The notes under the pieces were generated by a model that saw only the letters and a list, made by a program, of their open reading frames with translations, did no database searches and had not been told where the DNA came from. 64,000 nucleotides of DNA from Candidatus Saccharibacteria bacterium (GTDB lineage Bacteria > Patescibacteriota > Saccharimonadia > Saccharimonadales > Saccharimonadaceae): positions 452,113 to 516,112 of the forward strand of contig CP066696.1 of NCBI GenBank assembly GCA_016432585.1, in the 5' to 3' direction. Made by a program: the position numbers and the translations under genes. The first letter of the stretch is position 1, and every line of letters begins with the position of its first letter. Of this stretch, positions 44,401-53,114 are shown piece after piece.

Positions 44401-44879
44401 TGAAATACAACGAACTCCAAACTATGCCAACACAAAACCGCAAACGCGTAGGCCGTGGTATCGCAGCAGGTCAGGGTAAAACCGCTGGTCGTGGTACTAA
44501 AGGTCAGGGTTCACGTACTGGTAAGAAACTTGGCGTTATGTTCCAGGGTGGACAGCGCGCACTTGTTCAGGCGGTGCCAAAAGCCCGAGGGTTCAAGAGC
44601 CTTAAGAGCCCAGCGCAGGTTGTTTACCTCGATCACCTTAACGCATTTGCTGGTAAAACAGTCACCAACACATCTCTTTACGAGGCTGGGTTGATTGCAA
44701 CACCTTTCCATACTGTAAAAGTTATCGCTCGCGGTGAAATTACAGAAAAGGTAAACCTTCACGTTCAAGCTGCAAGCAAGAGCGTCCAGGAAGCTATTGT
44801 GAAGGCTGGTGGTACTTTCAAAAAGACCGCAACGCCTTTGCAAAAAAGCGCCAAAGAAGCAGAAAAAGCAGACAAATAA
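44400..44879 (+). CDS. rplO: 50S ribosomal protein L15
   Basis: 159 aa. NRKRVGRGIAAGQGKTAGRG, FQGGQRALVQAVPKARGFKS and the C-terminal VQEAIVKAGGTF. A Lys/Ala-rich tail follows. Starts within the rpsE stop codon. Confidence 0.96.
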   Translation: MKYNELQTMPTQNRKRVGRGIAAGQGKTAGRGTKGQGSRTGKKLGVMFQGGQRALVQAVPKARGFKSLKSPAQVVYLDHLNAFAGKTVTNTSLYEAGLIATPFHTVKVIARGEITEKVNLHVQAASKSVQEAIVKAGGTFKKTATPLQKSAKEAEKADK

Positions 44880-44897
44880 GCCCGCTGCTGCATTTTT

Positions 44898-44925
44898 CGG
44901 AGTATACTATGTAAAGTATACTCCG
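44898..44925. promoter_or_regulatory. 11-bp inverted repeat containing promoter boxes before secY
   Basis: CGGAGTATACT - ATGTAA - AGTATACTCCG is a perfect inverted repeat. Each arm holds a TATACT, so it may combine a -10 box for secY with an operator, or act as an RNA hairpin between rplO and secY. Confidence 0.45.
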
Positions 44926-44973
44926 TGGAGTAGTAACAGTGATGACCATTTATAGAGAGGGTAGAACACATTC

Positions 44974-46383
44974 ATGAACTGGAAAACTATTTTCCGATCA
45001 TTCAAGAACAAAGACATGCAGAAGCGTCTGTTGATCGTTCTTGGCTTGATCGTTGCTTACCGCCTTTTGGCGCACATACCAGTGCCTTTGGCTGAACCGA
45101 CACAACTTAAAGAAGTTATCAACAGCGTTGTTGGTGGCACCGACTTTGGTGGGTTCTTAAACCTCCTTTCGGGTGGTGCGCTTGCGCAATTCTCGATCGT
45201 GCTGGTGGGTATGAGTCCGTTTATTACGGCCTCTATTATCACGCAGCTTCTTACCAAGGCTATTCCAAGCCTTGAAGAACTTCACAAAGATGGTGAGTCG
45301 GGTCGCCGTAAGATTAACCAATGGACACGTATGCTATCTGTACCACTGGCAATCGTGCAGTCGATCGCTTTCATTTACATCCTTCGCCAAACCGTTCTGG
45401 CGGGCAACACCACTGGTATGGCCGACCCAACAATGATCGAATGGACAGTGGCCGTTACAGCTATGACCGCCGGCGCGCTGCTACTGATGTGGCTTGGTGA
45501 GCTTATTACCGAGCAAGGTGTCGGTAACGGTATTAGCCTTATTATCTTTGCCGGTATCATTAGCCAGTTGCCTCAAACACTTGCGACAATTGGAACGTCG
45601 CTTCTCGATACATCAGCTGGAATGCTTAATGTCTTTGGATGGTTTACGGTTCCGGTAAATCCGCTGGCGTTCTGGGTAACGCTAGGTATTGCCGTTGTCT
45701 CGCTTTTGGTACTTTACTTACTTGTAAAGATCAACGAAGCGCAGCGCGTTATCACTATCAACTACGCAAAACGCGTTCAGGGTAATAGTAGCTACGGCGG
45801 CGTTAAGAGCATGCTTCCGGTCAAGCTGATCGCAGCCGGTGTTATTCCCGTTATCTTCGCCGTTGCGTTCCTATCGCTTCCTGCATTCGTAGGGCAGGTG
45901 CTAAAGGCTACAAACAACCCGGCCTACACCGAACTTGCAGCAAACCTTATTGCTTGGTTCCAAGCACCGCAGCCTGGCGCATTTGCTGGCGATACCTTAG
46001 GTGCGCTTATCTACCCGGCAGCCTACTTTGTTCTCGTTATCTTGTTTACATATTTCTATACAGGTATCGTATTCAACGCCAGCGAGATTGCCGAAAACCT
46101 TCAGAAGCAGGGTGGCTTTATCGAAGGCGTTCGCCCAGGCAAGCAAACCGAAAAGTATCTTTCACGCACCGTCAACCGTCTTATCCTTTTCGGATCAATT
46201 ACCCTAGGTCTTATTGCCGTTATGCCATTTGGCGCCGAATACATTTTTGCGCAGCTTGGTATCAACGCAGCCAACCTAGCTATTGGCGGTACCGGACTCC
46301 TCATTGTTGTGTCGGTAGGGCTTGAGTCGCTCCGCCAAATCAACTCGCGCGCACTCATGGTTACCTACGACGATTACAAATAA
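44974..46383 (+). CDS. secY: Preprotein translocase subunit SecY
   Basis: Channel subunit of the Sec translocon; 469 aa with ten predicted membrane segments. LLIVLGLIVAYRLLAHIPVP (TM1), NLLSGGALAQFSIVLVGMSP (plug and TM2), ITEQGVGNGISLIIFAGII and QGGFIEGVRPGKQTEKYL (the conserved C5 loop). No cysteine was seen. adk and map, which often follow secY, are not present. Confidence 0.96.
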   Translation: MNWKTIFRSFKNKDMQKRLLIVLGLIVAYRLLAHIPVPLAEPTQLKEVINSVVGGTDFGGFLNLLSGGALAQFSIVLVGMSPFITASIITQLLTKAIPSLEELHKDGESGRRKINQWTRMLSVPLAIVQSIAFIYILRQTVLAGNTTGMADPTMIEWTVAVTAMTAGALLLMWLGELITEQGVGNGISLIIFAGIISQLPQTLATIGTSLLDTSAGMLNVFGWFTVPVNPLAFWVTLGIAVVSLLVLYLLVKINEAQRVITINYAKRVQGNSSYGGVKSMLPVKLIAAGVIPVIFAVAFLSLPAFVGQVLKATNNPAYTELAANLIAWFQAPQPGAFAGDTLGALIYPAAYFVLVILFTYFYTGIVFNASEIAENLQKQGGFIEGVRPGKQTEKYLSRTVNRLILFGSITLGLIAVMPFGAEYIFAQLGINAANLAIGGTGLLIVVSVGLESLRQINSRALMVTYDDYK

Positions 46384-46407
46384 TCCTCTGTAAAAATAAC
46401 CACACTT

Positions 46408-46441
46408 AAAACGACACTTCCGGAGCAAAGTGTCGTTTTTC
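46408..46441 (+). terminator. Intrinsic terminator after secY
   Basis: AAAACGACACTT pairs with AAGTGTCGTTTT; U-tract. Confidence 0.85.
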
Positions 46442-46565
46442 ATGCAAAGCGTACGAATAAATAGAAATTAAACATCATATACGGCGCATAGGGGCTGCTG
46501 TAAGCGCTTTGTTTATAAAAACACGGGTCGAAACCGTCACTCGCAGCCGGCGCAGCGACAAGCGG

Positions 46566-46678
46566 TTGACCTAATTTTGAAATGCGCTACAATAAAAGTA
46601 CCAAAACTATTTCGCGTGTTGGTAGCACTGCGAATATTCTCAAAAACGCTTGCGGGCGAAGATATTTTACTGTATAAT
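46566..46678 (+). promoter_or_regulatory. Two promoters upstream of infA
   Basis: P1: TTGACC, 16 bases, TACAAT (46566-46593). P2: TATAAT at 46673-46678, 15 bases before the infA ATG. The rest of the roughly 250-base gap between secY and infA shows no ORF or assigned element. Confidence 0.55.
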
Positions 46679-46693
46679 CTACAACTGTAATTT

Positions 46694-46966
46694 ATGGTAA
46701 GTCAAAAGGAAGTAATCAAGTTGCAAGGTAAGGTAGTGGAAGCACTGCCTAATACTCAATTTGTCGTCGAACTTGAGAATGGCCATAGGATTATTGCTCA
46801 CATTTCGGGTAAAATGCGCAAGCACTATATTCGACTTGTACCGGGCGATAAAGTGGAAGTTGAGTTGACCCCTTACGATCTAACGAAGGGAAGAATCAGT
46901 TTCCGCCTGAGAGACGAGCAAAAGAGGCCTGACGACAATCAAAAGTCGTACGGTCGCGCTGCTTAA
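46694..46966 (+). CDS. infA: Translation initiation factor IF-1
   Basis: 90 aa; an S1/OB-fold protein. [40 protein letters not shown] and [14 protein letters not shown] match. The C-terminal tail (about 18 residues, [18 protein letters not shown]) is longer than the usual 72-aa form. No clear Shine-Dalgarno is visible. Confidence 0.95.
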   Translation: MVSQKEVIKLQGKVVEALPNTQFVVELENGHRIIAHISGKMRKHYIRLVPGDKVEVELTPYDLTKGRISFRLRDEQKRPDDNQKSYGRAA

Positions 46967-47002
46967 ATATTAAATTAACGGAAAGCTGGAGTTTAAGACC
47001 TC

Positions 47003-47119
47003 ATGAAGGTTCGTGCGAGTGTCAAGAAAATCAGTCCAGATGACCAGCTAGTGCGCCGAAAAGGCCGCTTGCGTGTTATCAACAAGAAAAAACCTAAGAA
47101 TAAGCAAAGGCAGGGTTAA
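47003..47119 (+). CDS. rpmJ: 50S ribosomal protein L36, zinc-free form
   Basis: 38 aa. [10 protein letters not shown] and the C-terminal KPKNKQRQG are intact, but the CxxC...C...H zinc ligands are replaced: [11 protein letters not shown] instead of [20 protein letters not shown] instead of VICSAEPKH. Three Cys and one His are therefore all lost. Lies between infA and rpsM as usual. Confidence 0.95.
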   Translation: MKVRASVKKISPDDQLVRRKGRLRVINKKKPKNKQRQG

Positions 47120-47121
47120 GC

Positions 47122-47508
47122 ATGGCTCGAATTGCTGGGGTAGTTATCCCATCAGAAAAGCAAGTGCAGATCGCTTTGACGTACATTTACGGCATCGGTC
47201 CACACTTCGCATCGACCATCCTTGCGGCGGCAAAAATTGAGCCGACCACTCGGGTGAAAGATCTCACCGAGGCTGAAGAACAACGACTACGTGAAGTAAT
47301 CGACACCGATTACACCGTAGAAGGCGACCTACAGCGCTTGGTAACAAATAATATTAAGCGTTTGAAGGACGTCAATGCGTATCGTGGTTTACGACACAAA
47401 GCAGGACTCCCCGTTAATGGACAGCGTACCCGAACGAACGCACGAACGCGTAAGGGTAAAGCTATTGCAGTAGGCGGAACGCAAAAGAAGGCCGCGTCTA
47501 AGACGTAG
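47122..47508 (+). CDS. rpsM: 30S ribosomal protein S13
   Basis: 128 aa. [59 protein letters not shown] and [13 protein letters not shown]. Confidence 0.97.
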   Translation: MARIAGVVIPSEKQVQIALTYIYGIGPHFASTILAAAKIEPTTRVKDLTEAEEQRLREVIDTDYTVEGDLQRLVTNNIKRLKDVNAYRGLRHKAGLPVNGQRTRTNARTRKGKAIAVGGTQKKAASKT

Positions 47509-47520
47509 AAAGGATAGATT

Positions 47521-47913
47521 ATGGCAGAAGCTAAAACGACAACTCGTAAAAAGCAGCGCCGATCAGTCCCTTCTGGTCAGCTGCACATTCAGGCAACGTT
47601 TAACAATACTATTGTGACGTTCACAGACAAAAAGGGAAACAAATTAGCAGCAAGTAGCGCAGGCGCTTGTGGTTTCCGCGGAAGCAAAAAAGGCACAGCA
47701 TACGCTGCGCAAATTGCTGCCGAGAAAGCTGCAGAAGCAGTAAAGACACTTCACGGCCTTAACAGCGTTGACGTATTCGTCAAGGGTGTTGGTCTTGGAC
47801 GTGACGCTGCGATCCGCGCAATGGGTAATTACGAAATTACCGTTGATAGTATTAAAGACGTGACAGGCGTACCACATGGTGGTGTTCGCCCACGTAAGGC
47901 TAGGAGGGCTTAA
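47521..47913 (+). CDS. rpsK: 30S ribosomal protein S11
   Basis: 130 aa. HIQATFNNTIVTFTDKKGN, SSAGACGFRGSKKGTAYAAQ and GVPHGGVRPRKARRA. Confidence 0.97.
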   Translation: MAEAKTTTRKKQRRSVPSGQLHIQATFNNTIVTFTDKKGNKLAASSAGACGFRGSKKGTAYAAQIAAEKAAEAVKTLHGLNSVDVFVKGVGLGRDAAIRAMGNYEITVDSIKDVTGVPHGGVRPRKARRA

Positions 47914-47916
47914 CCT

Positions 47917-48537
47917 ATGGCACGAGATACTTCGCCTATTGTGAAGCAAAGCCGCCGAGAAGGTTACGCGCTTCACCCTAAAGCACACAAAATCATGGCT
48001 AAAAAAGCCGGTATTCCAGGTCAGCACGCACATGGACGCCAGGGCAAACAAAGCCTCTACGCAACCCAACTTCGTGAGAAGCAGAAGGTTCGTCGCACAT
48101 ACGGTCTGCTTGAAAAGCAGTTCGCTCGACTTATGAGCGAAGCAAGTCGTCGCCGAGAAGGCCTAGCAGGTGAAAACCTTCTACAACTTCTTGAACTACG
48201 TCTTGATAACGCCGTTTACCGCGCAGGTTTTGCAACCAGCCGCCGCGCTGCCCGTCAGCTCGTTGGTCACGGTCACTTTATGCTAAACGGCCGCCGCGTC
48301 GACATTCCGTCAATCCGCCTTAAAGCTGGTGACGTACTTACTGTTCGCGAAAAAAGCACTAAGTCAGGATACTTCGCACAAATTGATGACATTGTTAAGA
48401 ACTCAGTTCAAAGCCCACTTTCATGGCTCAAAAGCGATGTAAAGAAGCTAAAGATTGAGATTACGGGTCTTCCAAAGCGTGAAGAAGCAGAAGCAGACAT
48501 TAATGAGCAGCTAATCGTTGAGTACTACTCACGTTAA
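47917..48537 (+). CDS. rpsD: 30S ribosomal protein S4, zinc-free form
   Basis: 206 aa. S4 domain: LELRLDNAVYRAGFATSRRA and GHFMLNGRRVDIPSIRLKAG. The N-terminus (DTSPIVKQSRREGYALHP) lacks the cysteine cluster of zinc-binding S4 (typically GPVCRLCRREG). Primary 16S binder and assembly protein. Confidence 0.97.
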   Translation: MARDTSPIVKQSRREGYALHPKAHKIMAKKAGIPGQHAHGRQGKQSLYATQLREKQKVRRTYGLLEKQFARLMSEASRRREGLAGENLLQLLELRLDNAVYRAGFATSRRAARQLVGHGHFMLNGRRVDIPSIRLKAGDVLTVREKSTKSGYFAQIDDIVKNSVQSPLSWLKSDVKKLKIEITGLPKREEAEADINEQLIVEYYSR

Positions 48538-48556
48538 AGGGTAAGGAGAAATAGTA

Positions 48557-49480
48557 ATGTCCAAAGTAATTCACAACCCCGCACTCGCAAATATTGACGA
48601 GACAAGCACTACCAGCGCAACATTCTCTATCGAGCCGCTTCACGCTGGCTACGGTAACACCCTTGGTAACAGCTTGCGTCGTGTTCTCCTTTCGAGTATC
48701 GAAGGTGCCGCTATCGTCGCTTTCCGCATCGAAGGTGCAACACACGAGTTCACCACGGTTGATGGCGTTAAAGAAGACGTCGTTGACATCATGTTGAACC
48801 TCAAAAATATTCGCGTTAAAGTGCACAGCGACCAGCCTATCGAGCTTCGCCTCGAGAAAAAAGGCGCTGGCGTTATTACAGCAGGCGACATTAAAGCTAG
48901 CGGCGACGTAGAGATTATCGACCCAGAGCAAGTAATTGCTACTATCGACGATCCTAAAAAGTCTGTCGTTATGGACATTGTCGTTGAAGCTGGCCGCGGT
49001 TACCGTACTATCGAAGAATCAAGCGAAAGCCGTCTTCACAGCGATATGATCGCTCTTGACGCCGTGTTTAGCCCAGTTCTCCGCGTACGTTACAAAGTAG
49101 CAAGCACCCGTGTTGGCCAAGAAACCAACCTCGACAAGCTAGATATCAGTGTTGAAACCGACGGCTCAATCAGCCCACGTGAAGCATTCGAAGAAGCTGC
49201 TGCTATCCTTGTTAACCAATACACTGCACTTGCTGGTTCTACAACCGTAGAAGCTGCACCTGCACTTGGTCAGACACAAGAAGACGAAACCAGTGAGCTC
49301 AACACTTCAATCGAAGAACTTGGTCTTACTGCTCGTACTGCAAACGCGCTTATCAACAACGAAATTCGCACCGTTCACGACCTCGTGACCCTTAGCGAAC
49401 AAGATTTGCGCGAACTAAAGGGCTTTGGAAGCAAAGCGCTTGATGAAGTTAAAGATAAACTAGCGGAGCTTGAACTCTAA
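48557..49480 (+). CDS. rpoA: RNA polymerase alpha subunit
   Basis: 307 aa. N-terminal dimerisation domain (IEPLHAGYGNTLGNSLRRVL; VKEDVVDIMLNLKNIRVK) and C-terminal domain with the two helix-hairpin-helix segments (IEELGLTARTANALINNEI; TVHDLVTLSEQDLRELKGFG). No cysteine. AAGGAG ribosome site. rplQ starts at its stop codon. Confidence 0.97.
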   Translation: MSKVIHNPALANIDETSTTSATFSIEPLHAGYGNTLGNSLRRVLLSSIEGAAIVAFRIEGATHEFTTVDGVKEDVVDIMLNLKNIRVKVHSDQPIELRLEKKGAGVITAGDIKASGDVEIIDPEQVIATIDDPKKSVVMDIVVEAGRGYRTIEESSESRLHSDMIALDAVFSPVLRVRYKVASTRVGQETNLDKLDISVETDGSISPREAFEEAAAILVNQYTALAGSTTVEAAPALGQTQEDETSELNTSIEELGLTARTANALINNEIRTVHDLVTLSEQDLRELKGFGSKALDEVKDKLAELEL

Positions 49481-49872
49481 TGCATCGACACGGATACAAA
49501 GGGCGCAAGTTTGGTCGCGAACGCGACCAGCGCCGCGCATTGCTTAAAGGCTTAGCTACCAGCCTTGTCGAACACGGCAAGATTGAGACCACGCTTCCAA
49601 AAGCCAAAGAGCTAGTGCGTTACATAGAAAAAGTTATTACAAAGGCTAAAAAGGGTGACCTTCACAACCGCCGCCAAGTTATTGCCGCATTGTCTACACA
49701 GGCAGCTGCATTCAAACTTGTCGACGAGATCGCACCTCAGCTTACTGCTCGCAACAGCGGACACGTTCGTGTACAGCGTACACGCCTACGTGTTGGTGAC
49801 GGCGCTCAGATGGCAACGATTGGTTTTGTTGACGAGCTAAAAGCCGCACCTAAAGAGGAGGTAAAAGCGTAA
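49480..49872 (+). CDS. rplQ: 50S ribosomal protein L17
   Basis: 130 aa. MHRHGYKGRKFGRERDQRRA and LLKGLATSLVEHGKIETTLP are diagnostic; ends EELKAAPKEEVKA-like acidic/basic tail. Confidence 0.96.
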   Translation: MHRHGYKGRKFGRERDQRRALLKGLATSLVEHGKIETTLPKAKELVRYIEKVITKAKKGDLHNRRQVIAALSTQAAAFKLVDEIAPQLTARNSGHVRVQRTRLRVGDGAQMATIGFVDELKAAPKEEVKA

Positions 49873-50315
49873 TGTCTATCAACGCAAAAACTTACTCGCA
49901 AAAACCAAGCGAAGTTTCACGCCGATGGATTCTTATCGACGCATCAGAAGCTCCACTTGGCCGTATTGCAACCCAAATTGCTACCTACCTAACTGGTAAG
50001 TACAAGCCAAGCTACACACCACACATCGATGGCGGCGACTACGTAGTAGTTATCAACGCTAAAGATGCTGTTGTAACCGGCGACAAAGAAACTGGAAAAG
50101 TTTACTACCGTCACAGTGGTTTCCCTGGTGGTATCAAAGACGCGACACTTGCAGAAGTACGCGAAAAGTTCCCAGAGCGAATCATCGAAGCGGCAGTAAA
50201 GGGTATGCTTCCTAAAAACAAGCTGTCTCCAGAACGCATGAACCGCCTGCGCGTTTTTGCCGGTAGCGATCACACGCACACCGCACAAACTCCAGAGAAA
50301 GTTGAGGTTAAATAA
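49872..50315 (+). CDS. rplM: 50S ribosomal protein L13
   Basis: 147 aa. RRWILIDASEAPLGRIATQI, YTPHIDGGDYVVVINAKDAV, YYRHSGFPGGIKD and AVKGMLPKNKLSPERMNRLR. Confidence 0.97.
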   Translation: MSINAKTYSQKPSEVSRRWILIDASEAPLGRIATQIATYLTGKYKPSYTPHIDGGDYVVVINAKDAVVTGDKETGKVYYRHSGFPGGIKDATLAEVREKFPERIIEAAVKGMLPKNKLSPERMNRLRVFAGSDHTHTAQTPEKVEVK

Positions 50316-50317
50316 TC

Positions 50318-50716
50318 ATGGCTGAAGGTAAATACTTCTACGGACTTGGTCGTCGTAAAGCCGCTACCGCCCGCGCACGTTTGTACGCAGGTAAGGGTAC
50401 GGTCACGATCAACGACAAGCCAGCTGCTCAATACCTTTCAGAAAACAAAGCCCTTCTTGCCGAAGTTACCGATCCACTTGCGCTCGTTAACAAGCAAAAA
50501 GAGTTCGATGTTACTGTAAAAGTAAAGGGTGGTGGACTTGCCGGCCAGGTAGATGCAATCAAACTTGCAATCGCCAAAGCATTGACCGTTGGTCACGCCG
50601 ACCTCCGCTCTACGCTTAAAAAAGCCGAGTTCCTACGCCGCGACCCACGCGAAAAAGAACGCAAGAAATACGGTCTTCGTTCTGCTCGCAAGCGCGAACA
50701 GTACTCAAAGCGTTAA
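50318..50716 (+). CDS. rpsI: 30S ribosomal protein S9
   Basis: 132 aa. FYGLGRRKAATARARLYAGK, VKGGGLAGQVDAIKLAIAKA and the C-terminal KKYGLRSARKREQYSKR that reaches the P site. Confidence 0.97.
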   Translation: MAEGKYFYGLGRRKAATARARLYAGKGTVTINDKPAAQYLSENKALLAEVTDPLALVNKQKEFDVTVKVKGGGLAGQVDAIKLAIAKALTVGHADLRSTLKKAEFLRRDPREKERKKYGLRSARKREQYSKR

Positions 50717-50736
50717 TCTGCTACAAGATACAAAAC

Positions 50737-50766
50737 AACTCCTCTTATCGGGGAGTTTTTTGTTTT
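50737..50766 (+). terminator. Intrinsic terminator after rpsI
   Basis: AACTCC pairs with GGAGTT, followed by TTTTTTGTTTTTT. It closes the long ribosomal cluster. Confidence 0.8.
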
Positions 50767-50786
50767 TTCACGCTCACATAGTATAC

Positions 50787-51875
50787 TCACTTGCGCGCCA
50801 CGGAGTCCAAAAACGAGCGCAAAATAGGCACGAACTGCAAAAAGCTAGAGAGACTGATCCATTCGTCTTCGCCATGATGCCCACCACCCACGCAACACGA
50901 AAGAATACAGGTGATGCCTGCATCGTAAAATGGAGGAGCGTCACTGGCGGCGCAAGATATAAACGGCAATGGCTTTTTACTGGTTACCCCCTCAACACTT
51001 TCGACGTACTTTTTAACAAGTGGATGATTAAGATCGGTTAGGACAGAAGAGCCGAGTGACTGTTCTTCAAAATGAAGGTCATATTTACGACAGAGCTCGT
51101 CAATCATATCGCGCTGAGCCTTCAGGTTTTCTTTATTTAAATAGCGTATTTCCACTGCAGCTGTCATTTCGGACGGCACGACGTTATATCCGTGACCTCC
51201 GTTAATCTTGCCGATATTGAGCGAATCAGTCCCCTCGTGATGATTTTCGAAACGCGTCTTTAGCTCATGCAGGGCATGGATTAACTTAAACGACGCACTG
51301 TCGCCCTCCCAAGGCCTAGCACCGTGCGCCGCCTTTCCCTTAGCCGTTAGGTCAAAGCGCCAGAACCCTTTTGCTACGGTTTCGATATCCCAACCCGGAG
51401 CTGTGGAGTCGGGCATAATACAAACACCTGGGCGCAGTCCGGCCTCAACGAGTCGCAGACAACTCTCGCTTCCAATTTCTTCGTCGGTCGTGATAAGAAT
51501 GCCGAAATCATAGCTACTCAGATCCTCTTGAAGCTCATCCACCAACTGAAGATATCCCGCGATCGAAAATTTCATATCATAAGTACCGCGACCATAGAGC
51601 TTATCGCCCCTTCGTCGGAGTAGGAACACTTTATCACTCCCAGTTACGACATCGACATGAGCCGTTAGTAGCACAGTAGGATTTTGTAAGTTATCGCTAC
51701 GAGTAGATGCAAGTAGGGTGCCGTGGCCATTGAAACGATCTCTCCTGCAATACATACCTCGCGTAGAAAGATACGACTCTATATAATCAAGAGCTGCTTC
51801 ATTTGCTTTAGTATCATCGCTAATAGTCGGCATAGCGACTAGCCTCGCAAGCTGCAAATAAGCCTCGGTCTTCAT
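50787..51875 (-). CDS. M20-family metallopeptidase (ArgE/DapE/CPG2-like)
   Basis: 362 aa. Zinc amidohydrolase acting on peptides or N-acyl amino acids; substrate unknown. Ligands and catalytic residues are visible: LTAHVDVV (first His), GRGTYDMKFSIAG (bridging Asp), TTDEEIGS (catalytic Glu plus ligand), and GGGHHGEDEW (last His). The dimerisation lid follows KAAHGARPWEGDSA. The start is the second in-frame ATG because a TATAAT -10 (51888 to 51883) overlaps the first and ends 7 bases before it. It keeps zinc ligands, unlike the ribosomal proteins nearby. Confidence 0.88.
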   Translation of the reverse strand: MKTEAYLQLARLVAMPTISDDTKANEAALDYIESYLSTRGMYCRRDRFNGHGTLLASTRSDNLQNPTVLLTAHVDVVTGSDKVFLLRRRGDKLYGRGTYDMKFSIAGYLQLVDELQEDLSSYDFGILITTDEEIGSESCLRLVEAGLRPGVCIMPDSTAPGWDIETVAKGFWRFDLTAKGKAAHGARPWEGDSASFKLIHALHELKTRFENHHEGTDSLNIGKINGGHGYNVVPSEMTAAVEIRYLNKENLKAQRDMIDELCRKYDLHFEEQSLGSSVLTDLNHPLVKKYVESVEGVTSKKPLPFISCAASDAPPFYDAGITCILSCCVGGGHHGEDEWISLSSFLQFVPILRSFLDSVARK

Positions 51876-51937
51876 TAGCTTCATTATACATCTTGCGCCA
51901 TTTTTTTGATCCTAGATAATGATGCTACAATAGATAT

Positions 51938-52138
51938 ATGGGATTATTTGACGATTTACTAGGACAAGCATCAGAACTAACCGGATTCGGCCAGGACGCA
52001 GTTGACTCTGCTACTCAGGCAGCCGAAGACGCTAAAGCGCAGGTCGAAGACCAAGTGCAGGGCGCTACCGAGCAGCTTCCGCAAGATCCTGCGGATATTG
52101 CCGGCCAGTTCTTTGGCGGCGAAAACAACGAAAAGTAA
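51938..52138 (+). CDS. Small acidic hypothetical protein, 66 aa
   Basis: Not recognised. An acidic, Ala/Gln-rich, probably helical product (QDAVDSATQAAEDAKAQVED) with an MGLFDDLLGQ amphipathic start and FFGGENNEK end. A TACAAT box ends 6 bases before the ATG (leaderless type). It is followed 6 bases after its stop by the alpha/beta hydrolase gene. Confidence 0.65.
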   Translation: MGLFDDLLGQASELTGFGQDAVDSATQAAEDAKAQVEDQVQGATEQLPQDPADIAGQFFGGENNEK

Positions 52139-52144
52139 TAAATA

Positions 52145-52981
52145 ATGTGGGACGAGCTGGTTCATCGGTGGCTAAAAATACCGTACACATTGAACGTGCG
52201 CGTCGACCAGCGCGTTAAAAAACCGCGCGCAACCATATTATTTATTCACGGCATAGGCAACAGTGGCGAGGCATGGAACGATGTCGTGTCGCGGCTACCA
52301 AGCGATCTACGGGTTATTACCGTAGATCTTTTGGGTTTTGGCAGTTCGCATAGGCCGCCCTGGGCGGTGTATAATGCTCGGTTGCAAGCAAGGTCAGTAA
52401 TTGCGACGTTCTTAAAGTTACGCGTTCATGGGCCAGTTATCATAGTAGGGCATTCGCTGGGGTCGCTGATCGCCGTAGAGATCGCCAAAAAATATCCGCT
52501 GCTCGTACGCTCACTTATTTTGTGCAGCCCGCCGTTTTATAAGGTAGACGAGACAAAGCGTATATTACTACCAAGCAGCGACAAAATCCTGCGCGATATT
52601 TACCGCACTGCGCGCAGGTACCCGGAGCAATTTGTGCAGATTTCGATGCTGGCAGTAAAACTTGGGCTCGTAAACGCCTCGTTTAACCTCAGTAAAGACA
52701 ACGCCGATACCTACATGAACGCGTTAGAATCGAGTATTATTAACCAAACGTCGCTACAAGACGCCACCGGGCTTTCAGTACCGACAAAAATTATTTACGG
52801 CAAGCTCGACCCGGTTGTTGTGGCGCGCAACCTAAAATACCTTGCCAAAGCCAACTCAAATATTACGGTCTCAAGCGTTATTGCCTCGCACGAAATACGT
52901 GGCGCGTTTATTCCGGCTATCACCCACGCGCTAGAAGAGGAAGTAAAAAAGCCTCGCCACACCATAAAAGATATGCTATAG
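52145..52981 (+). CDS. Alpha/beta hydrolase
   Basis: 278 aa. Oxyanion segment LFIHGIGNSGEAWNDVV, DLLGFGSSHRP, nucleophile elbow VGHSLGSLIAVEIA, catalytic Asp in YGKLDPVV and a His in VIASHEIRGA near the C-terminus. A cytosolic esterase/lipase-like enzyme with no signal peptide. No ribosome site is visible, so translation may be coupled to the 66-aa gene. The promoter of the attenuator overlaps its last codons. Confidence 0.83.
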   Translation: MWDELVHRWLKIPYTLNVRVDQRVKKPRATILFIHGIGNSGEAWNDVVSRLPSDLRVITVDLLGFGSSHRPPWAVYNARLQARSVIATFLKLRVHGPVIIVGHSLGSLIAVEIAKKYPLLVRSLILCSPPFYKVDETKRILLPSSDKILRDIYRTARRYPEQFVQISMLAVKLGLVNASFNLSKDNADTYMNALESSIINQTSLQDATGLSVPTKIIYGKLDPVVVARNLKYLAKANSNITVSSVIASHEIRGAFIPAITHALEEEVKKPRHTIKDML

Positions 52982-52982
52982 T
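52974..52982 (+). promoter_or_regulatory. Extended -10 promoter of the aromatic-attenuator transcript
   Basis: TGC-TATAGT, with the leader-peptide ATG 9 bases after it. The leader mRNA would therefore begin at or just before its own start codon. Confidence 0.65.
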
Positions 52983-52991
52983 GACAACACT

Positions 52992-53069
52992 ATGAACATT
53001 CAAACCAATTTCAACAGCAACTATTGGTTTACCGACAGTAATTCTGGCGGTTTGTTCCGTGTTTTTTAA
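52992..53069 (+). CDS. 25-aa aromatic leader peptide (attenuation)
   Basis: A short ORF with Phe7, Tyr11-Trp12-Phe13, Phe22 and Phe25, ending TAA. Six of 25 residues are aromatic and three different aromatic codons (TAT TGG TTT, 53022-53030) are consecutive. The ORF sits on one arm of a hairpin and runs through the antiterminator segment, exactly as needed for ribosome-mediated attenuation by charged tRNA-Tyr, -Trp and -Phe. Confidence 0.75.
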   Translation: MNIQTNFNSNYWFTDSNSGGLFRVF

Positions 53070-53114
53070 CACAATCTAGAAAATATAGAAGAGACCGCCA
53101 GAAGGCGGTTTTTT
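53002..53114 (+). promoter_or_regulatory. Transcription attenuator (leader hairpins, antiterminator, terminator)
   Basis: Four elements are visible. Hairpin A: AAACCAAT (53002-53009) with ATTGGTTT (53023-53030), the second arm being the Trp-Phe codons. Hairpin B: ACCG-A-CAG (53031-53038) with CTG-G-CGGT (53044-53051). Antiterminator: TTCTGGCGGT (53042-53051) with ACCGCCAGAA (53094-53103), a perfect 10 bp. Terminator: ACCGCC (53094-53099) with GGCGGT (53104-53109), AGAA loop and TTTTTT. A ribosome stalled at Tyr-Trp-Phe would cover the 5' arm of B and free the antiterminator; free translation would let the terminator form. Confidence 0.78.
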
